Position numbers and translations under genes: made by a program
Notes under the pieces: model-generated
The model's input: only the letters and a program-made list of their open reading frames with translations
Database searches by the model: none
What the model was told of the DNA's origin: nothing
Part shown: piece by piece, positions 54,879 through 64,000 of the stretch
Layout of the letters: each line of letters opens with the position of its first letter
Position numbering within the stretch: the first letter of the stretch is position 1
Assembly (NCBI GenBank): GCA_020635055.1
Contig: JACKAN010000002.1
Coordinates: 124,001-188,000 of the forward strand
Origin: Pseudobdellovibrionaceae bacterium
GTDB lineage: Bacteria > Bdellovibrionota > Bdellovibrionia > Bdellovibrionales > UBA1609
DNA length: 64,000 nucleotides
Reading direction: 5' to 3'

Positions 54879-56598
54879 GTGTTCGATTTTAGATTGATTT
54901 TAACTTTAATAGTTTTTAATTAGCAGGTTATCCTCTTGAGGCTCGACAGCTAGAAGGCTATCATAAAAAGTGCTGTTTTAGTTCTGAAACTTCGGAACCA
55001 ACCTTTGTAACAAAGAGCTGAGAGCAATGGACAGAGGCAAAAAAAACAGTAGAAAATTGGTGGAAAAAATGAGCCCCAAATCTGAAGAGCAAATTGCTAA
55101 AGAGAAGAGAATTCAAGCTGAGTTAGAAAGACAAAAAAAAGAAACGGAAACATTAGATCAACTTAAAAACTCATTGCCAGAATACCAAAGTCAAGAAATA
55201 GAGGGATATAAAGGTTTCGTAAACAATACAGTTAACGATTTAAATAGGGCTAAAGATATTTTACAGTCTTCTGGTGCTATTGCTCCCGATCCCAATTTAC
55301 CAAAAACTAAAGAGGGAGTTCCATATTTTTTACTGAGCAAAATAGAAAGAGTACCCAAATTGAATGTGGGAAGAGAAGCCACAGTGACCTCAGATCAATT
55401 TATGGTAAAAGATTATGCTCTTGGTATTGATAAATATAAGGAATCAAAAGCACTCAGAAGTCCAGAAAGCATAAGTTTGCAGGAAATAGAAAAGTGGACA
55501 AAAAAGCAAATTATCGTGATTACTGAAGAAAAGAAATTGGAAAGAAAAGAGTTTGGTATTCGAGATGTTGTTACTGAAGATAAAATACAAAAGCTAACTG
55601 TTGTTCCAAAAGTGACTCTTGATAAATACATGGATTATAAAAAATTTACTAAGTCTGAATTAAAAATGTTAGCGGCTATGATACTTTACCAAAAAGGTAA
55701 CAAATGCCATATGGTGGCGGGTTTGTTTGATGACTTATCCAAAACAGATAAACAGTCTAAGGAGGCGAATTACTACTTGGGTATTTGCTCTGTAGAGATG
55801 GGTTTTCATTCTGAAGCTGTTAAAAGACTTTTGCCATTTATCAAATCTGAGGATAGTGAGTATGCAACTTCTGCGATGGAAACACTAGCAAAAACTCTCC
55901 CTCGTGAGTATGAGGTGTCTTTTTACGAAGTTATAAAAGATTTAAAATCAGCAGCTCTGATTAAAGCAGCAATGCAAGACAAAATAAAATACTTGCAAGC
56001 CAAAGGAGCCTACAAAAAGGGACATTACAATGCTGCAGTAGAGGCGGCATCTGTAGTGGGTAAGGCTTCAGAGTTTTATCCTTCAGCCCAATTTATAATA
56101 GCTACGAGTCACTATAACCGAGGGCGAGTCCAAGAGGCCGTAGATATTTACAGAAGTTTAGATAAGCTTATTGCAGAAGGTAATGATGAGAATTTACAAA
56201 CTCTTGTCTCAATTAATTTGGCACGTATAGCTTTTCAATCTGAGAAATACAAAACAGCTTTGAGTTTTTATCAAAAAATGAAGAAAAATCATCCATTATG
56301 GGTTCAAGCTTTAATTGAACAAGGATGGACACAAATAATGGTTGGAGATTACCCAGGTGCGATAGGAAATATGTACTCCTTACATTCTCCTTATTTTAAG
56401 TCAGTATTTATGCCGGAGTCTTGGGCAGTTAGGACCATAGGATATTTAAATATATGTCAGTATGGTGATGCTTATAATTCTTTAACTAAGTTAGAGAAGT
56501 CCTATGGCCAGTGGTACAAAGATGTTGAAAATTATAAAAAGAATAACAAATTGGCGAAAAATTACTACTTTACAGTTGTTAATTATTTAAAAAGGTGA
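54879..56598 (+). pseudogene. TPR protein in gltI position, frameshifted at both ends
   Basis: A GTG at 54879 with AAGGAGG reads a signal-peptide start (MFDFRLILTLIVFN) and then stops. The continuation LAGYPLEARQLEGYHKK lies in another frame, and the main open frame runs 55027-56598 (523 residues). That part has a coiled coil (SEEQIAKEKRIQAELERQKKE) followed by TPR-like repeats (KSEDSEYATSAMETLAK, YPSAQFIIATSHYNRGRVQ, FYQKMKKNHPLWVQALIEQGW). It ends at 56598, and decayed coding sequence continues behind it. In Myxococcus the TPR protein after gltH is GltI/AgmK, which is much larger. Confidence 0.7.
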
Positions 56599-58020
56599 TT
56601 CTCAGAAAAATCGAGATGACTTACCTTATCAGGTGATTAGAGATGGCTCGACAAAGAACATGTAAATTATCAAGAATCTCTAAATTATAAAGTGGATGAG
56701 CTATCACAATATGGATTTATTGTGGCCTTATATTCAAGATATTAAGACTTAAGCTGGCGGATAAATAAGACTAAGCAACGTATACTAACTCTTAAATCCG
56801 GATATAGCTAAATAGGGTCGACAAAAAGCTTATTAAGAACTTAACTGAGTGGAACAAAGCAAGTAACATTTGATTCATTATTAAAAAAAATTAAATTTTC
56901 AATTGGCAGCTTCAACAAAGGCAGAGAAGTTTTAATCGCCTACATACTATGAAACAAAAGAATAGACAAAGAAATTTACGCACTACTAAAGAAAGTGCTA
57001 GTAAGTCTTTGGTGGCAATCTGGTGATATACACAGTGTTATAGGACAGGTTTTGAAAATAACGAAATTCTTACGCTATAAAGTTTACGCAGGCAATTGGT
57101 GAAAATATACGTTTTCAGGTAGCTGGCGGTAAAACATCAGAAAACGTGTGAGCGCCAGTACGCCTCACAAAATCACTAGAATTGGGATTTTGAAGGGGAA
57201 TATTGGGAAAGATAAATAGAAGTTCCTATCCGCTCAACTCTTAAAATAATTGTCCAAATGCAAAAAATGCTGCTTTTACTGGAGGTCACTAATGAGAAAA
57301 TTTATCATTTCCAACTGTTGTACTTTTCATTTTGCCTAAAACCACACATGTGCGAATTTTTAGATGTAAAAAATCAAATTGAGATATTGAAAAGCAATGT
57401 CGAAGCCAGTGAGCAGAATCTTGAACAGTATAAGAAAAAATCAGAGATTTCATCTAATAATAAAAGAAACAGAAAAAGCTATAAAAAAGAACTTCAACGT
57501 CCTTCAAGTGAAATTGTCTAAAAAAAATGATAAGAGTATCGGTAGAAAACAAAGCCATTTTAGAGAAAATGCAAAAACAAATAGCTGATTTCAAACAAAA
57601 AAAGACATCAAGAAATTTAGCTGAGCAAAAACAAATAGAAGTAAGGGCAGTGTATTAAATAAGCTGGAAAAGAAATAATGTAAAACAAAAGAGAACTGAA
57701 TATAGTGGCTTATGATAATAAGATTAAAAAGAAATTGAACAAAAGAAAAAGAATTAGACTGGGAAAAACAGGACACAAAAAAATGGCTAACTAGCAACAA
57801 TTAAAGAGCAAAGAAGCTAACGGAAACTGTTGCTCAAAACAAAACTTGGTCTGCTAGAGACTCAGTATCAGGCGAAGTTAAAAGTGGGAAAGCAATCATC
57901 GATTTCTAAAACTCGATACGATAAATTTAGAGTTTAGATAAAGTAATTCAAATTATAAAGTAATTTGCAGGCTCAAGTTAATAAAGGTTGTTAATAATTA
58001 GTTATTGAGGCTTTATAATC
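56599..58020 (+). pseudogene. Decayed 3' part of the TPR gene
   Basis: About 1.4 kb without a sustained reading frame on either strand. Fragments of protein-like sequence continue on the plus strand in changing frames: DKEHVNYQESLNYKVDELSQ near 56650-56710, and charged coiled-coil-like runs around 57380-57650 (EILKSNVEASEQNLEQYKK, ENKAILEKMQKQIADFKQ). Base use stays like the coding part before it. Most likely the remnant of the C-terminal half of the TPR protein. No RNA gene or repeat is apparent. Confidence 0.6.
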
Positions 58021-58140
58021 ACGCCCTGAATTGCTCCATCATCAAATATACAAGATAGACTTGTTTGTAACCACCACCTTAGTAATAGCAAAATGTGGGG
58101 GTAAAGTACGCAGGCTTCATAACTCTGGCATAAACCATCA

Positions 58141-60171
58141 TCATTTTCCTAAGTTATCACCTATTATTTCTGTGGCATTAATTAAAGTAATCCGAAGTGA
58201 TAACGATTTCCCATTACAGCTTCTGAGACAGGCACTACCATTGATAAATGTACTTGCGTTCACTCCATCATTACTTTTGTTATATAGCTGAAGGTCTGAA
58301 CTTTTAAGTCTCCAATCCATAATATTGCAAGGACCACTATTCGCCGTGCATTGGCCAAAAGCCGTTTTATTCCAGATAGAATAGTAAAGACCCCAAGTTC
58401 TAAAAGGATTATCAAAAAATATCCAGTCTGTTAAAGACGCAAATGATATAAGTCCTAAAGAATTGCTTTGATTAGAAGTATCTTGCGTTGAAACTTTACC
58501 TTCAAACTGAGTGGTAAGATCTTTTCCTATTAGGAGTCTTGCATGAGTGTTAGAGCCGGCAGGGTAATCCGAAGAGCTATCATTACCGCTAGTGGTGCAA
58601 CTTGAATCTTGTAAGCCAGTTGAACTAGCAGTGTCAATCTCACAATCTTTTAGAACATTGGAACCTACTATTAAGTTTTCATGGAAAATATTGTTGTTAC
58701 TATCTGCTCCAAGCATATAAAGGCCGCTGCCGTTATTGGTCAAGGGATCTCCATTGTTAGTTACTACAATTTGTGCAGAGAAATTATCGAAAGTATAACC
58801 AAAATCAATTCCATGTGATAAATTAAAACTAGAAATGATTTGTGTTAAGGCTGTTTTTGTTGATCCTGAGCTTTCAAAAATAACTCCTGGCCCATTATTA
58901 TTGGCAATTGTAGCGTGACTAAGAGTATTATCAATAGAATATTTAAATTTTATTCCTAATTGATTATTGTTGGTAATTAGGGCTCGACTAACGATGTTAT
59001 TGTTAGAAGAGTTATTAATCATTAAACCCTTGTCGCCATTATTATAACTTTTTAAGTTATAAACTATATTTTGATTGGATGAATTTGTTAGTTCAAAACC
59101 ATTGGTTTTATTGTTTGCACTTGTGATGTTATAAAAGCGATTCATACTGGAGTTTTCAATATAAAAACCATAGGCGTTGAGTGCCCCATTCGTACTACTA
59201 GTAATTACATCATTAAAAATATTATAACTAGAATTTTTTAGGTTTATACTTTGATTTTTAAAACTAGATATTTTTATGTTTTTAAAATTGGAAAATTTTA
59301 AATTATTTAATGATAAACCAAACTCCATTTCTAAGCTTTTTAGCGACAACTCCAACCATAAAAAGTTTTTTCCATTGGCAACTAGGGCGCATTTGTGTGT
59401 AATAGTGGCTGCAAAAGTAGGATCACAATTTGAGCTTCCACTAGAAAATAGTGTTGGATAGCTAGGGTTGCCTATAATGGATATTTTGTCCGCGTCGATT
59501 TTGAATCCAGAAGAGTTCGCGTTCCCATTAACAAAATAAATATAAGATTCTTGATTTAATGAAACAATGGAAGGCTGTCCCGTGGGAAGAGGACTAATGG
59601 GATTTGTCCACCAGACTTTTGATTGTGTTATATAACTGTTTCTATTTGTACTATGATATACAACTAAGTAATTTTCTCTCCAAGAAGGACCAACTGTCAT
59701 ATTTATAAGATCAAACAAACTTTTATTAGCCTTAAAGCCCAGGCTATAAATTACAGCGGCAGAGGACCCTACTTCACCTTCAACATGGCAAACCCATTTA
59801 AACACATCCAAATAATCATGGAAGTTTAAATCTTCACAAGTAGAAAAATTTGTAACAACTTTTTTTAAAGGTCCACCATGTAAACATATTTCATTAGCGT
59901 CTAGGGCATTAGGATTACAAGCGTTAGCTTCGTCAATAAAAGAAGGACTATCTCTTAGTGCAATTGGAGCGACAAAATAATCATTCCAATTAGGCGCGCT
60001 TTTTTGCAAAGGTTCAACATCTGTAGGTGTGGGGGTTGAGGAGTTATCTGGAGCATTAGAATTGTTAGGATCATTAGATGTTTGAGTGGGATTGAGTTCA
60101 AAAAATTCAGGAATGCCCTTAGTGCAAGCAGAAAGAATAAGACTCAAAGAAAAAAGAATAATACGTTCCAT
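58141..60171 (-). CDS. Lipoprotein with right-handed beta-helix domain
   Basis: 676 residues from the ATG at 60171, which gives a lipoprotein signal (MERIILFSLSLILSACT, Cys at 16). The frame extends to an ATG at 60201, but those 10 extra codons come from the inserted IS. A Pro/Thr/Asn linker follows. The region from about residue 285 to 510 is a ladder of Asn-rich repeats (SSYNIFNDVI, SSMNRFYNIT, SSNQNIVYNL, NSSNNNIVSRAL, NTLSHATIANNNGPGV) typical of PbH1/NosD-type beta-helices. The ATG lies inside the 9-bp target duplication of the IS, so the gene has lost its native leader and promoter. Confidence 0.78.
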   Translation of the reverse strand: MERIILFSLSLILSACTKGIPEFFELNPTQTSNDPNNSNAPDNSSTPTPTDVEPLQKSAPNWNDYFVAPIALRDSPSFIDEANACNPNALDANEICLHGGPLKKVVTNFSTCEDLNFHDYLDVFKWVCHVEGEVGSSAAVIYSLGFKANKSLFDLINMTVGPSWRENYLVVYHSTNRNSYITQSKVWWTNPISPLPTGQPSIVSLNQESYIYFVNGNANSSGFKIDADKISIIGNPSYPTLFSSGSSNCDPTFAATITHKCALVANGKNFLWLELSLKSLEMEFGLSLNNLKFSNFKNIKISSFKNQSINLKNSSYNIFNDVITSSTNGALNAYGFYIENSSMNRFYNITSANNKTNGFELTNSSNQNIVYNLKSYNNGDKGLMINNSSNNNIVSRALITNNNQLGIKFKYSIDNTLSHATIANNNGPGVIFESSGSTKTALTQIISSFNLSHGIDFGYTFDNFSAQIVVTNNGDPLTNNGSGLYMLGADSNNNIFHENLIVGSNVLKDCEIDTASSTGLQDSSCTTSGNDSSSDYPAGSNTHARLLIGKDLTTQFEGKVSTQDTSNQSNSLGLISFASLTDWIFFDNPFRTWGLYYSIWNKTAFGQCTANSGPCNIMDWRLKSSDLQLYNKSNDGVNASTFINGSACLRSCNGKSLSLRITLINATEIIGDNLGK

Positions 60172-60173
60172 AT
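60165..60173. repeat. Target site duplication of the IS4-type element, left copy
   Basis: GTTCCATAT at 60165-60173 recurs in direct orientation at 61461-61469, immediately outside both inverted ends of the element. It contains the start codon of the beta-helix lipoprotein (CAT at 60169-60171). Confidence 0.8.
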
Positions 60174-61460
60174 CATAGCTGTCCGGTTCGGAGCGTAGCA
60201 TAAATTGAAAAAGGCCCGATTCTAGGGTATTTGAAGGTGGTTCGACTAAAAACTACTTTCCAAATACACACTGGAGATCAAGCCTTGGCCCAAAATACTG
60301 TTTTTCATCAAGTAATCAAGTTAATTCCTAGATCAGAGTTTCAATCATGCGTTTCAAAAAACAACGGCGACAAAGGAGTACGTTCCTTAGACTGCTGGAC
60401 TTGGTTTGGATCTCTGCTCTTTGGTCAATTAACCGGACACGACAGCATCAGAGCCATTGAGCGTGTATTTTCTACTCAGGACGGTCAATTTAAAAAACTT
60501 GGATTTGGCCCTGTTAGAAAAAGTACTTTGGCAGATGCTAACAAAAGTAGGCCTGTAGAAGTACTTGAAGACCTTTTCCAATACCTTTTAGGCAGGGCTT
60601 ATCAAGTGGCACCATCAAAACACAAAAACCTTAAGTTAAAAGGCGATGTCTTTGCCATGGACTCAACAACAATTGAGTTGTGCTTGAGCCTTTGTCCCTG
60701 GGCTCAGTTCCACCATGGAAAGGGCGCTACAAAGCTTCACACAGCGATTGATGTTGCAAATGACCTTCCTCAGTTTGCTGTTATCACACCTGGAAAAGTT
60801 CACGATATGAGGGCTATTAAAAATGAAGTTTCTTTTCCTCCCAAATCTACTGTAGTGGTTGATCGAGGCTATATTGATTATTCATGGCTTAATGAACTCA
60901 ACCAGACAGGTGTATATTTTGTCACCAAGTCAAAGGCCAATATGAAGTTTAAGGTTGTTGAGAGTCGACCAACGAACCGGACACGAGGGCACATGTGTGA
61001 TCAAGTAATTTACCTAAAAAGTGCTGTTGGCAGTAAATACAAAGGCAAGCTCAGGCGTATTTCCTATAACTGCCCTGACACAGGAAAGAGACTGACCTTT
61101 ATTACCAACAGGTTTGATCTAGCAGTTCAGACAATTTGTGATCTTTATAAGGCACGGTGGAAAGTGGAACTTTTCTTTAAAACTTTAAAGCAAAATTTAA
61201 AGATCAAAAAATTCCTTGGAACCACTGCTAATGCTGTGAAAGCTCAGATTTTAGTAGCGTTGATTTCATTTCTACTTTTACAGATCTTAAGGTTTAGTTT
61301 TAAGACAAGTATCTCAATCCCAGATCTAATGGCGGTTGTAGGCACATTACTCCTCTTAAAACAGCCACTGAAGGACCTTATAGGGGATCTACCTCGCGTA
61401 ACCCGTCATCCGCCGGGACTTCAGCTTATGCTTTTTTAATAATTAAACCGGACAGCAATG
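60174..61460 (+). mobile_element. Complete IS4-type insertion sequence, 1287 bp
   Basis: The ends are CATAGCTGTCCGGTT (60174-60188) and AACCGGACAGCAATG (61446-61460), inverted repeats of 15 bp with one mismatch. A 9-bp duplication (GTTCCATAT) flanks them directly. A full transposase gene lies inside. The exact ends and the clean duplication indicate a recent insertion. It is placed 2 bp upstream of the start codon of the divergently oriented lipoprotein gene. Confidence 0.88.
60231..61439 (+). CDS. IS4-family transposase
   Basis: 402 residues, intact. The first Asp of the DDE set is in FAMDSTTIEL, the second in TVVVDRGYIDYSW, and the Glu in the family motif Y-x2-R-x3-E-x6-K (YKARWKVELFFKTLKQ). 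The HDSIRAIERVF and FGPVRKSTLADANKSRP segments are usual in the N-terminal domain of this group. The listed start is TTG; a GTG at 60237 is an alternative with little effect on the protein. Likely active. Confidence 0.9.
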   Translation: MKVVRLKTTFQIHTGDQALAQNTVFHQVIKLIPRSEFQSCVSKNNGDKGVRSLDCWTWFGSLLFGQLTGHDSIRAIERVFSTQDGQFKKLGFGPVRKSTLADANKSRPVEVLEDLFQYLLGRAYQVAPSKHKNLKLKGDVFAMDSTTIELCLSLCPWAQFHHGKGATKLHTAIDVANDLPQFAVITPGKVHDMRAIKNEVSFPPKSTVVVDRGYIDYSWLNELNQTGVYFVTKSKANMKFKVVESRPTNRTRGHMCDQVIYLKSAVGSKYKGKLRRISYNCPDTGKRLTFITNRFDLAVQTICDLYKARWKVELFFKTLKQNLKIKKFLGTTANAVKAQILVALISFLLLQILRFSFKTSISIPDLMAVVGTLLLLKQPLKDLIGDLPRVTRHPPGLQLMLF

Positions 61461-61557
61461 GTTCCATATATATATTAATTTTATCGGAAAAGGCAAACAC
61501 AGACTTTAGGCGAGTATCAAAACAACACAAGTATCAAAACACTACAGTACTAATATA

Positions 61558-62523
61558 TCAATGTGAGATCACTTGAGTTAAGGTCATAATGTCTTTTGGC
61601 AGGGGGCCTATAGCCGCACCCGCAGAGTCCCGGTCTACATATTTCGGAAACAAAGTAAATCCATCTATGGGCGAAACGAGTGGCTTGCCCTCCTGGTTTT
61701 TGCCATATATTTCACCTTTTTTTATTGGAGAGAGGTTTTTCCAACCAGGATTTAACTGGCAAAAGGGTCCGTCAAACTTCTCATAATGAGCCATTATCAA
61801 CCAACTAAGTGTGTTTGTGTTTTTACAAAATTTTTCTAAATTGAAATTGTCTTTAAGTATTATTGCAAGTTCTAAAGTTTTATTAAGAATATTTTCACAA
61901 AGTTGAGTAGCAAAATCATTAAATCCCTTTTGTGAAAGCTCTATAGTAGATGCTATTTTCTGTTTTTTATAGGCGTATGTGGTTGCCGTAAGATAAGTGT
62001 CTACTTTTGGATTGCGGAGTATGGCTTTATTTGCAACGGCTAAAGCTTGAGACCACATGCGATTATTTAAAGTGTCACTTATTACATAAAAGGGTTCAGA
62101 GGTGGGTTCTATTGTTTGGTGCAAATCAATAAAAATATCACAGTCGTCAATCAATTGGCAAAGGTCATTGGCTCGCAAGGACTCGGGCTCCTTGGATTGT
62201 TTATCTCCAAAATGACGATTCATATCTACCTGTAAAAAACGAACATTGGCTTTCATAGCTTCCACATTGCCTAAACTAAAAGTCAAAGTTCCTGGGTAAT
62301 GGTTTTTATTATCTATGAGTTTTTCAATAAAATTCATAATGGCGGGTAGGCTGCCGATTTCATTGCCGTGTACGCAGGCCGAAAAATAGATATGAGGATA
62401 AGTTAAATCACTTCCCGAAAAGCGCAAACTCCATGGAACGGGCCCGGCGTGTTGGTGTCCCCATCTTTGGAATTGCTCTATATATTGCTCTATGCATTGA
62501 TTTATTTTTTGATTCTTGGACAT
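61558..62523 (-). CDS. Succinylglutamate desuccinylase/aspartoacylase-family enzyme
   Basis: 321 residues from the ATG at 62523, chosen for the GAGAGG ribosome site; an upstream frame to 62604 adds 27 unlikely Cys-rich residues. A zinc carboxypeptidase-like (M14) fold is indicated by the HGNE motif in SACVHGNEIGSLPAI, then DMNRHFGD, and the third zinc ligand in IFIDLHQTIEP. These enzymes remove acyl or amino acid groups from N-acyl amino acids. The native substrate is not shown by context. Confidence 0.83.
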   Translation of the reverse strand: MSKNQKINQCIEQYIEQFQRWGHQHAGPVPWSLRFSGSDLTYPHIYFSACVHGNEIGSLPAIMNFIEKLIDNKNHYPGTLTFSLGNVEAMKANVRFLQVDMNRHFGDKQSKEPESLRANDLCQLIDDCDIFIDLHQTIEPTSEPFYVISDTLNNRMWSQALAVANKAILRNPKVDTYLTATTYAYKKQKIASTIELSQKGFNDFATQLCENILNKTLELAIILKDNFNLEKFCKNTNTLSWLIMAHYEKFDGPFCQLNPGWKNLSPIKKGEIYGKNQEGKPLVSPIDGFTLFPKYVDRDSAGAAIGPLPKDIMTLTQVISH

Positions 62524-62787
62524 TTTAAAACCTCTCGTGTAACACTCGCCAGTGCAACTCAGGCAATAACAAGATGAGTTAAATGTAGCCACCTGACGGG
62601 CCATTTACAACTCAGTTTTTGAGAAAAAAGGAGTTGCAAAAATGGCTTACCGTCGTTAGATGTTATCCCAACATCTCCCATATTTATGATCCACTCATGC
62701 AGACCATCTTATTGAAAAAACCTCGTTTGAAAACCAAAAATTATGAGTTTTACAGGAGCCTGTTAATTAGATACTAAATTTTAAAAA

Positions 62788-63258
62788 CTAACCGCAATAA
62801 GCGTTGCTATTACCCTTCGACAGCTTTTCCATTTCACGACGGTACTCCTCAAGCGCCTGAGCCACACGAATATTGTAGGTGTCAACAGCTGCTTGAATAG
62901 TCTCATTGTATGTATCTACAGCCAATAAATTAATTGCATTATAGTCCACCACAAGGTCTTCCAATTCCTTACGCCATCCGTTATTAGCAAACTTTGTGAT
63001 TTCATTCAGTCTTTCTTGATACTCGGATTCTTTGATCTGATTGTCCACTTCATAGTTCGTTTGAGCCCTAGCAATTTCCTTATTGTATTCAGTGAGGGCC
63101 TGAGCATAAGAGGCCTTTAAGGAATCCCTAAGCTGACCCAGCTGTTTTACATACTCCGTTTTTGTTGCTTCTTCTGTTTGACAATTAGAATTAGCCAAAG
63201 CCAACCCACTTCCTAGACTTAAGCATACGCTCAATACAACCAATTTGATTACTTTCAT
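62788..63258 (-). CDS. Small exported coiled-coil protein
   Basis: 156 residues from the ATG at 63258 (GGAGGG 5 bp upstream). Signal peptide about 1-22 (ending LALA-N). The mature chain is almost wholly helical and charged (YVKQLGQLRDSLKASYAQAL, NYEVDNQIKESEYQERLNEI, DTYNIRVAQALEEYRREMEK), with one Cys near each end (NCQT and YCG) that could form a disulfide. Probably periplasmic. No family recognised. Single-gene unit with its own promoter. Confidence 0.72.
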   Translation of the reverse strand: MKVIKLVVLSVCLSLGSGLALANSNCQTEEATKTEYVKQLGQLRDSLKASYAQALTEYNKEIARAQTNYEVDNQIKESEYQERLNEITKFANNGWRKELEDLVVDYNAINLLAVDTYNETIQAAVDTYNIRVAQALEEYRREMEKLSKGNSNAYCG

Positions 63259-63552
63259 AAAACCCTCCAAAGGTTACCAGTTCAAGATGTGCATTTCGTA
63301 TTCTGATCCCTATCCCATGTCAACAAGCTCCTTGACAAGTAATTTGCATCAAAGCCGGTAGGATATAAGTAAAATAATGCACCTATTTTGTTCGATTGGC
63401 TCCTCCCACAGCTTCTGATTTCTGTCGCAGATTTTTGTCTTTTCTCGATCCTATTTTTTTGTTTAGCCTCTAAGATTGCCTTTTTGGGTGTTTTTTAGGT
63501 GGGACTGTGACCTTAGAGATTCGTTTTGGGCGCAACTATCCATTAGCTCTCT
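63259..63552. promoter_or_regulatory. Intergenic region with a probable minus-strand promoter
   Basis: On the minus strand TTGACA (63318-63323), a 17-bp spacer and TACGAA (63295-63300) form a candidate promoter about 37 bp before the start of the small exported protein. The rest, 63324-63552, shows no gene or repeat that I can support. Confidence 0.4.
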
Positions 63553-64000
63553 CTAGAACTCATCCTTGGGGAACAGTTGAGTATATTGGTCATTGGCGAC
63601 AGTAGTGGCTGGTGGTCCCCTCGCGGGCCAAGGTGTTGGGGCTAAGTAGTAGTTGTTTTCATCCTCTTTTTGAATCAGTCCTCGCCTTTCAAGCTGCCTC
63701 ACTACTCGGGTGGTAATTTGTTTAAGCAACTTTTCCAGCTCCAGATGACTTGGTGCTTGGTTGATGTGGAACTGGGCCTTGTTGTCATCAAAACTGTAAG
63801 CTCCATCTAGACACAAAGTGTGGAAGTGAATATTGAGATTGAGATTGAGATTGAGGCTACCACCAAAACGCTGGATGAAGGTGATGGCTCCCGTTCTAGC
63901 CCCAGTGCTTTGTTTTAGCCCCACTTTCTTGTACTGATAAGTATTTAAGGCCCGGTGAAAGATCTGCAAAACTTCACCCATCACCTTGGGCTGAGCTGCC
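63553..64000 (-). pseudogene. IS91-type (HUH) transposase fragment, runs off the right edge
   Basis: The minus-strand frame is open to the window edge (AAQPKV precedes the GTG at 63984). GAITFIQRFGGSLNLN, the HUH motif in NIHFHTLCLDGAYS, and RVVRQLERRGLI match the catalytic domain of IS91/IS801-type transposases. The usual C-terminal zinc and tyrosine regions are missing; after LIQKEDENNYYLAPTPW the chain is atypical and stops at 63553. A tetramer of the 6-bp unit ATTGAG (63832-63855) lengthens the segment before the HUH motif to LNLNLNLN. Probably a remnant. Confidence 0.72.

Noticed and set aside
57258..57588. Two short open frames as independent genes
   Set aside because: They overlap in different frames, have no ribosome sites and look like pieces of the decayed TPR gene.
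58031..58291. 86-codon plus-strand frame
   Set aside because: It runs into the C-terminal end of the beta-helix lipoprotein on the other strand and has no exported or domain features.

Overview
This is a low-GC (roughly 36-38% by eye) bacterial chromosome segment, densely coded on both strands. The gene complement points to a Gram-negative predator-type lineage of the Bdellovibrionota or a close relative. The evidence is a gliding-motility-type glt/agl cluster, GYF_2 domain proteins, a PEGA-domain Ser/Thr kinase, many lipoproteins and beta-barrel outer membrane proteins, AddAB instead of RecBCD, and an Mla lipid transporter. The assignment is inferred from gene families and cannot be proved from the window alone.

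Layout. 1-9.6 kb: the 3' part of an M3 oligopeptidase, an outer membrane barrel, an AMP-forming acyl-CoA ligase next to a PEGA-type Ser/Thr kinase (both minus strand), coaE, and envelope proteins. 7.8-13.7 kb: three paralogous FadL/PorV-like outer membrane proteins interleaved with lipoproteins and a secreted thioredoxin-like protein. 13.7-19.4 kb: overlapping addB-addA. 19.4-22 kb: a lipoprotein/alpha-beta hydrolase pair and small envelope proteins. 22-25.5 kb: a mobile-element graveyard. It holds a truncated prepilin gene broken by an element with 18-bp inverted ends, a frameshifted REP-type Y1 transposase, a deleted DDE transposase and an intact IS481-like element. 25.5-30.1 kb: a repeat lipoprotein, trmO and nadB. 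30.3-39.8 kb: a co-directional, often overlapping run of a degenerate sensor kinase, a degenerate GGDEF protein, alr, mlaE, mlaF and mlaD, followed by purH.

40-58 kb is the most interesting part. It carries GYF_2/TPR, GYF_2/PilZ, a TolQ/TolR/TolR-type motor (AglRQS-like), and then a series whose order matches gltD-E-F-G-H-I of the Myxococcus gliding complex: TPR protein, TPR lipoprotein, small exported protein, FHA/TonB-like protein, outer membrane barrel, TPR protein. The two large TPR genes are broken by several frameshifts and stops, while the motor and the small genes are intact. YhaM-like, RsmI-family, Nudix and HAD genes sit between the two halves.

58-64 kb: a beta-helix lipoprotein gene with a complete IS4-type element inserted 2 bp upstream of its start codon (9-bp target duplication visible), an aspartoacylase-family enzyme, a small exported coiled-coil protein, and an IS91-type transposase remnant running off the right edge. 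I saw no rRNA, tRNA or CRISPR array.
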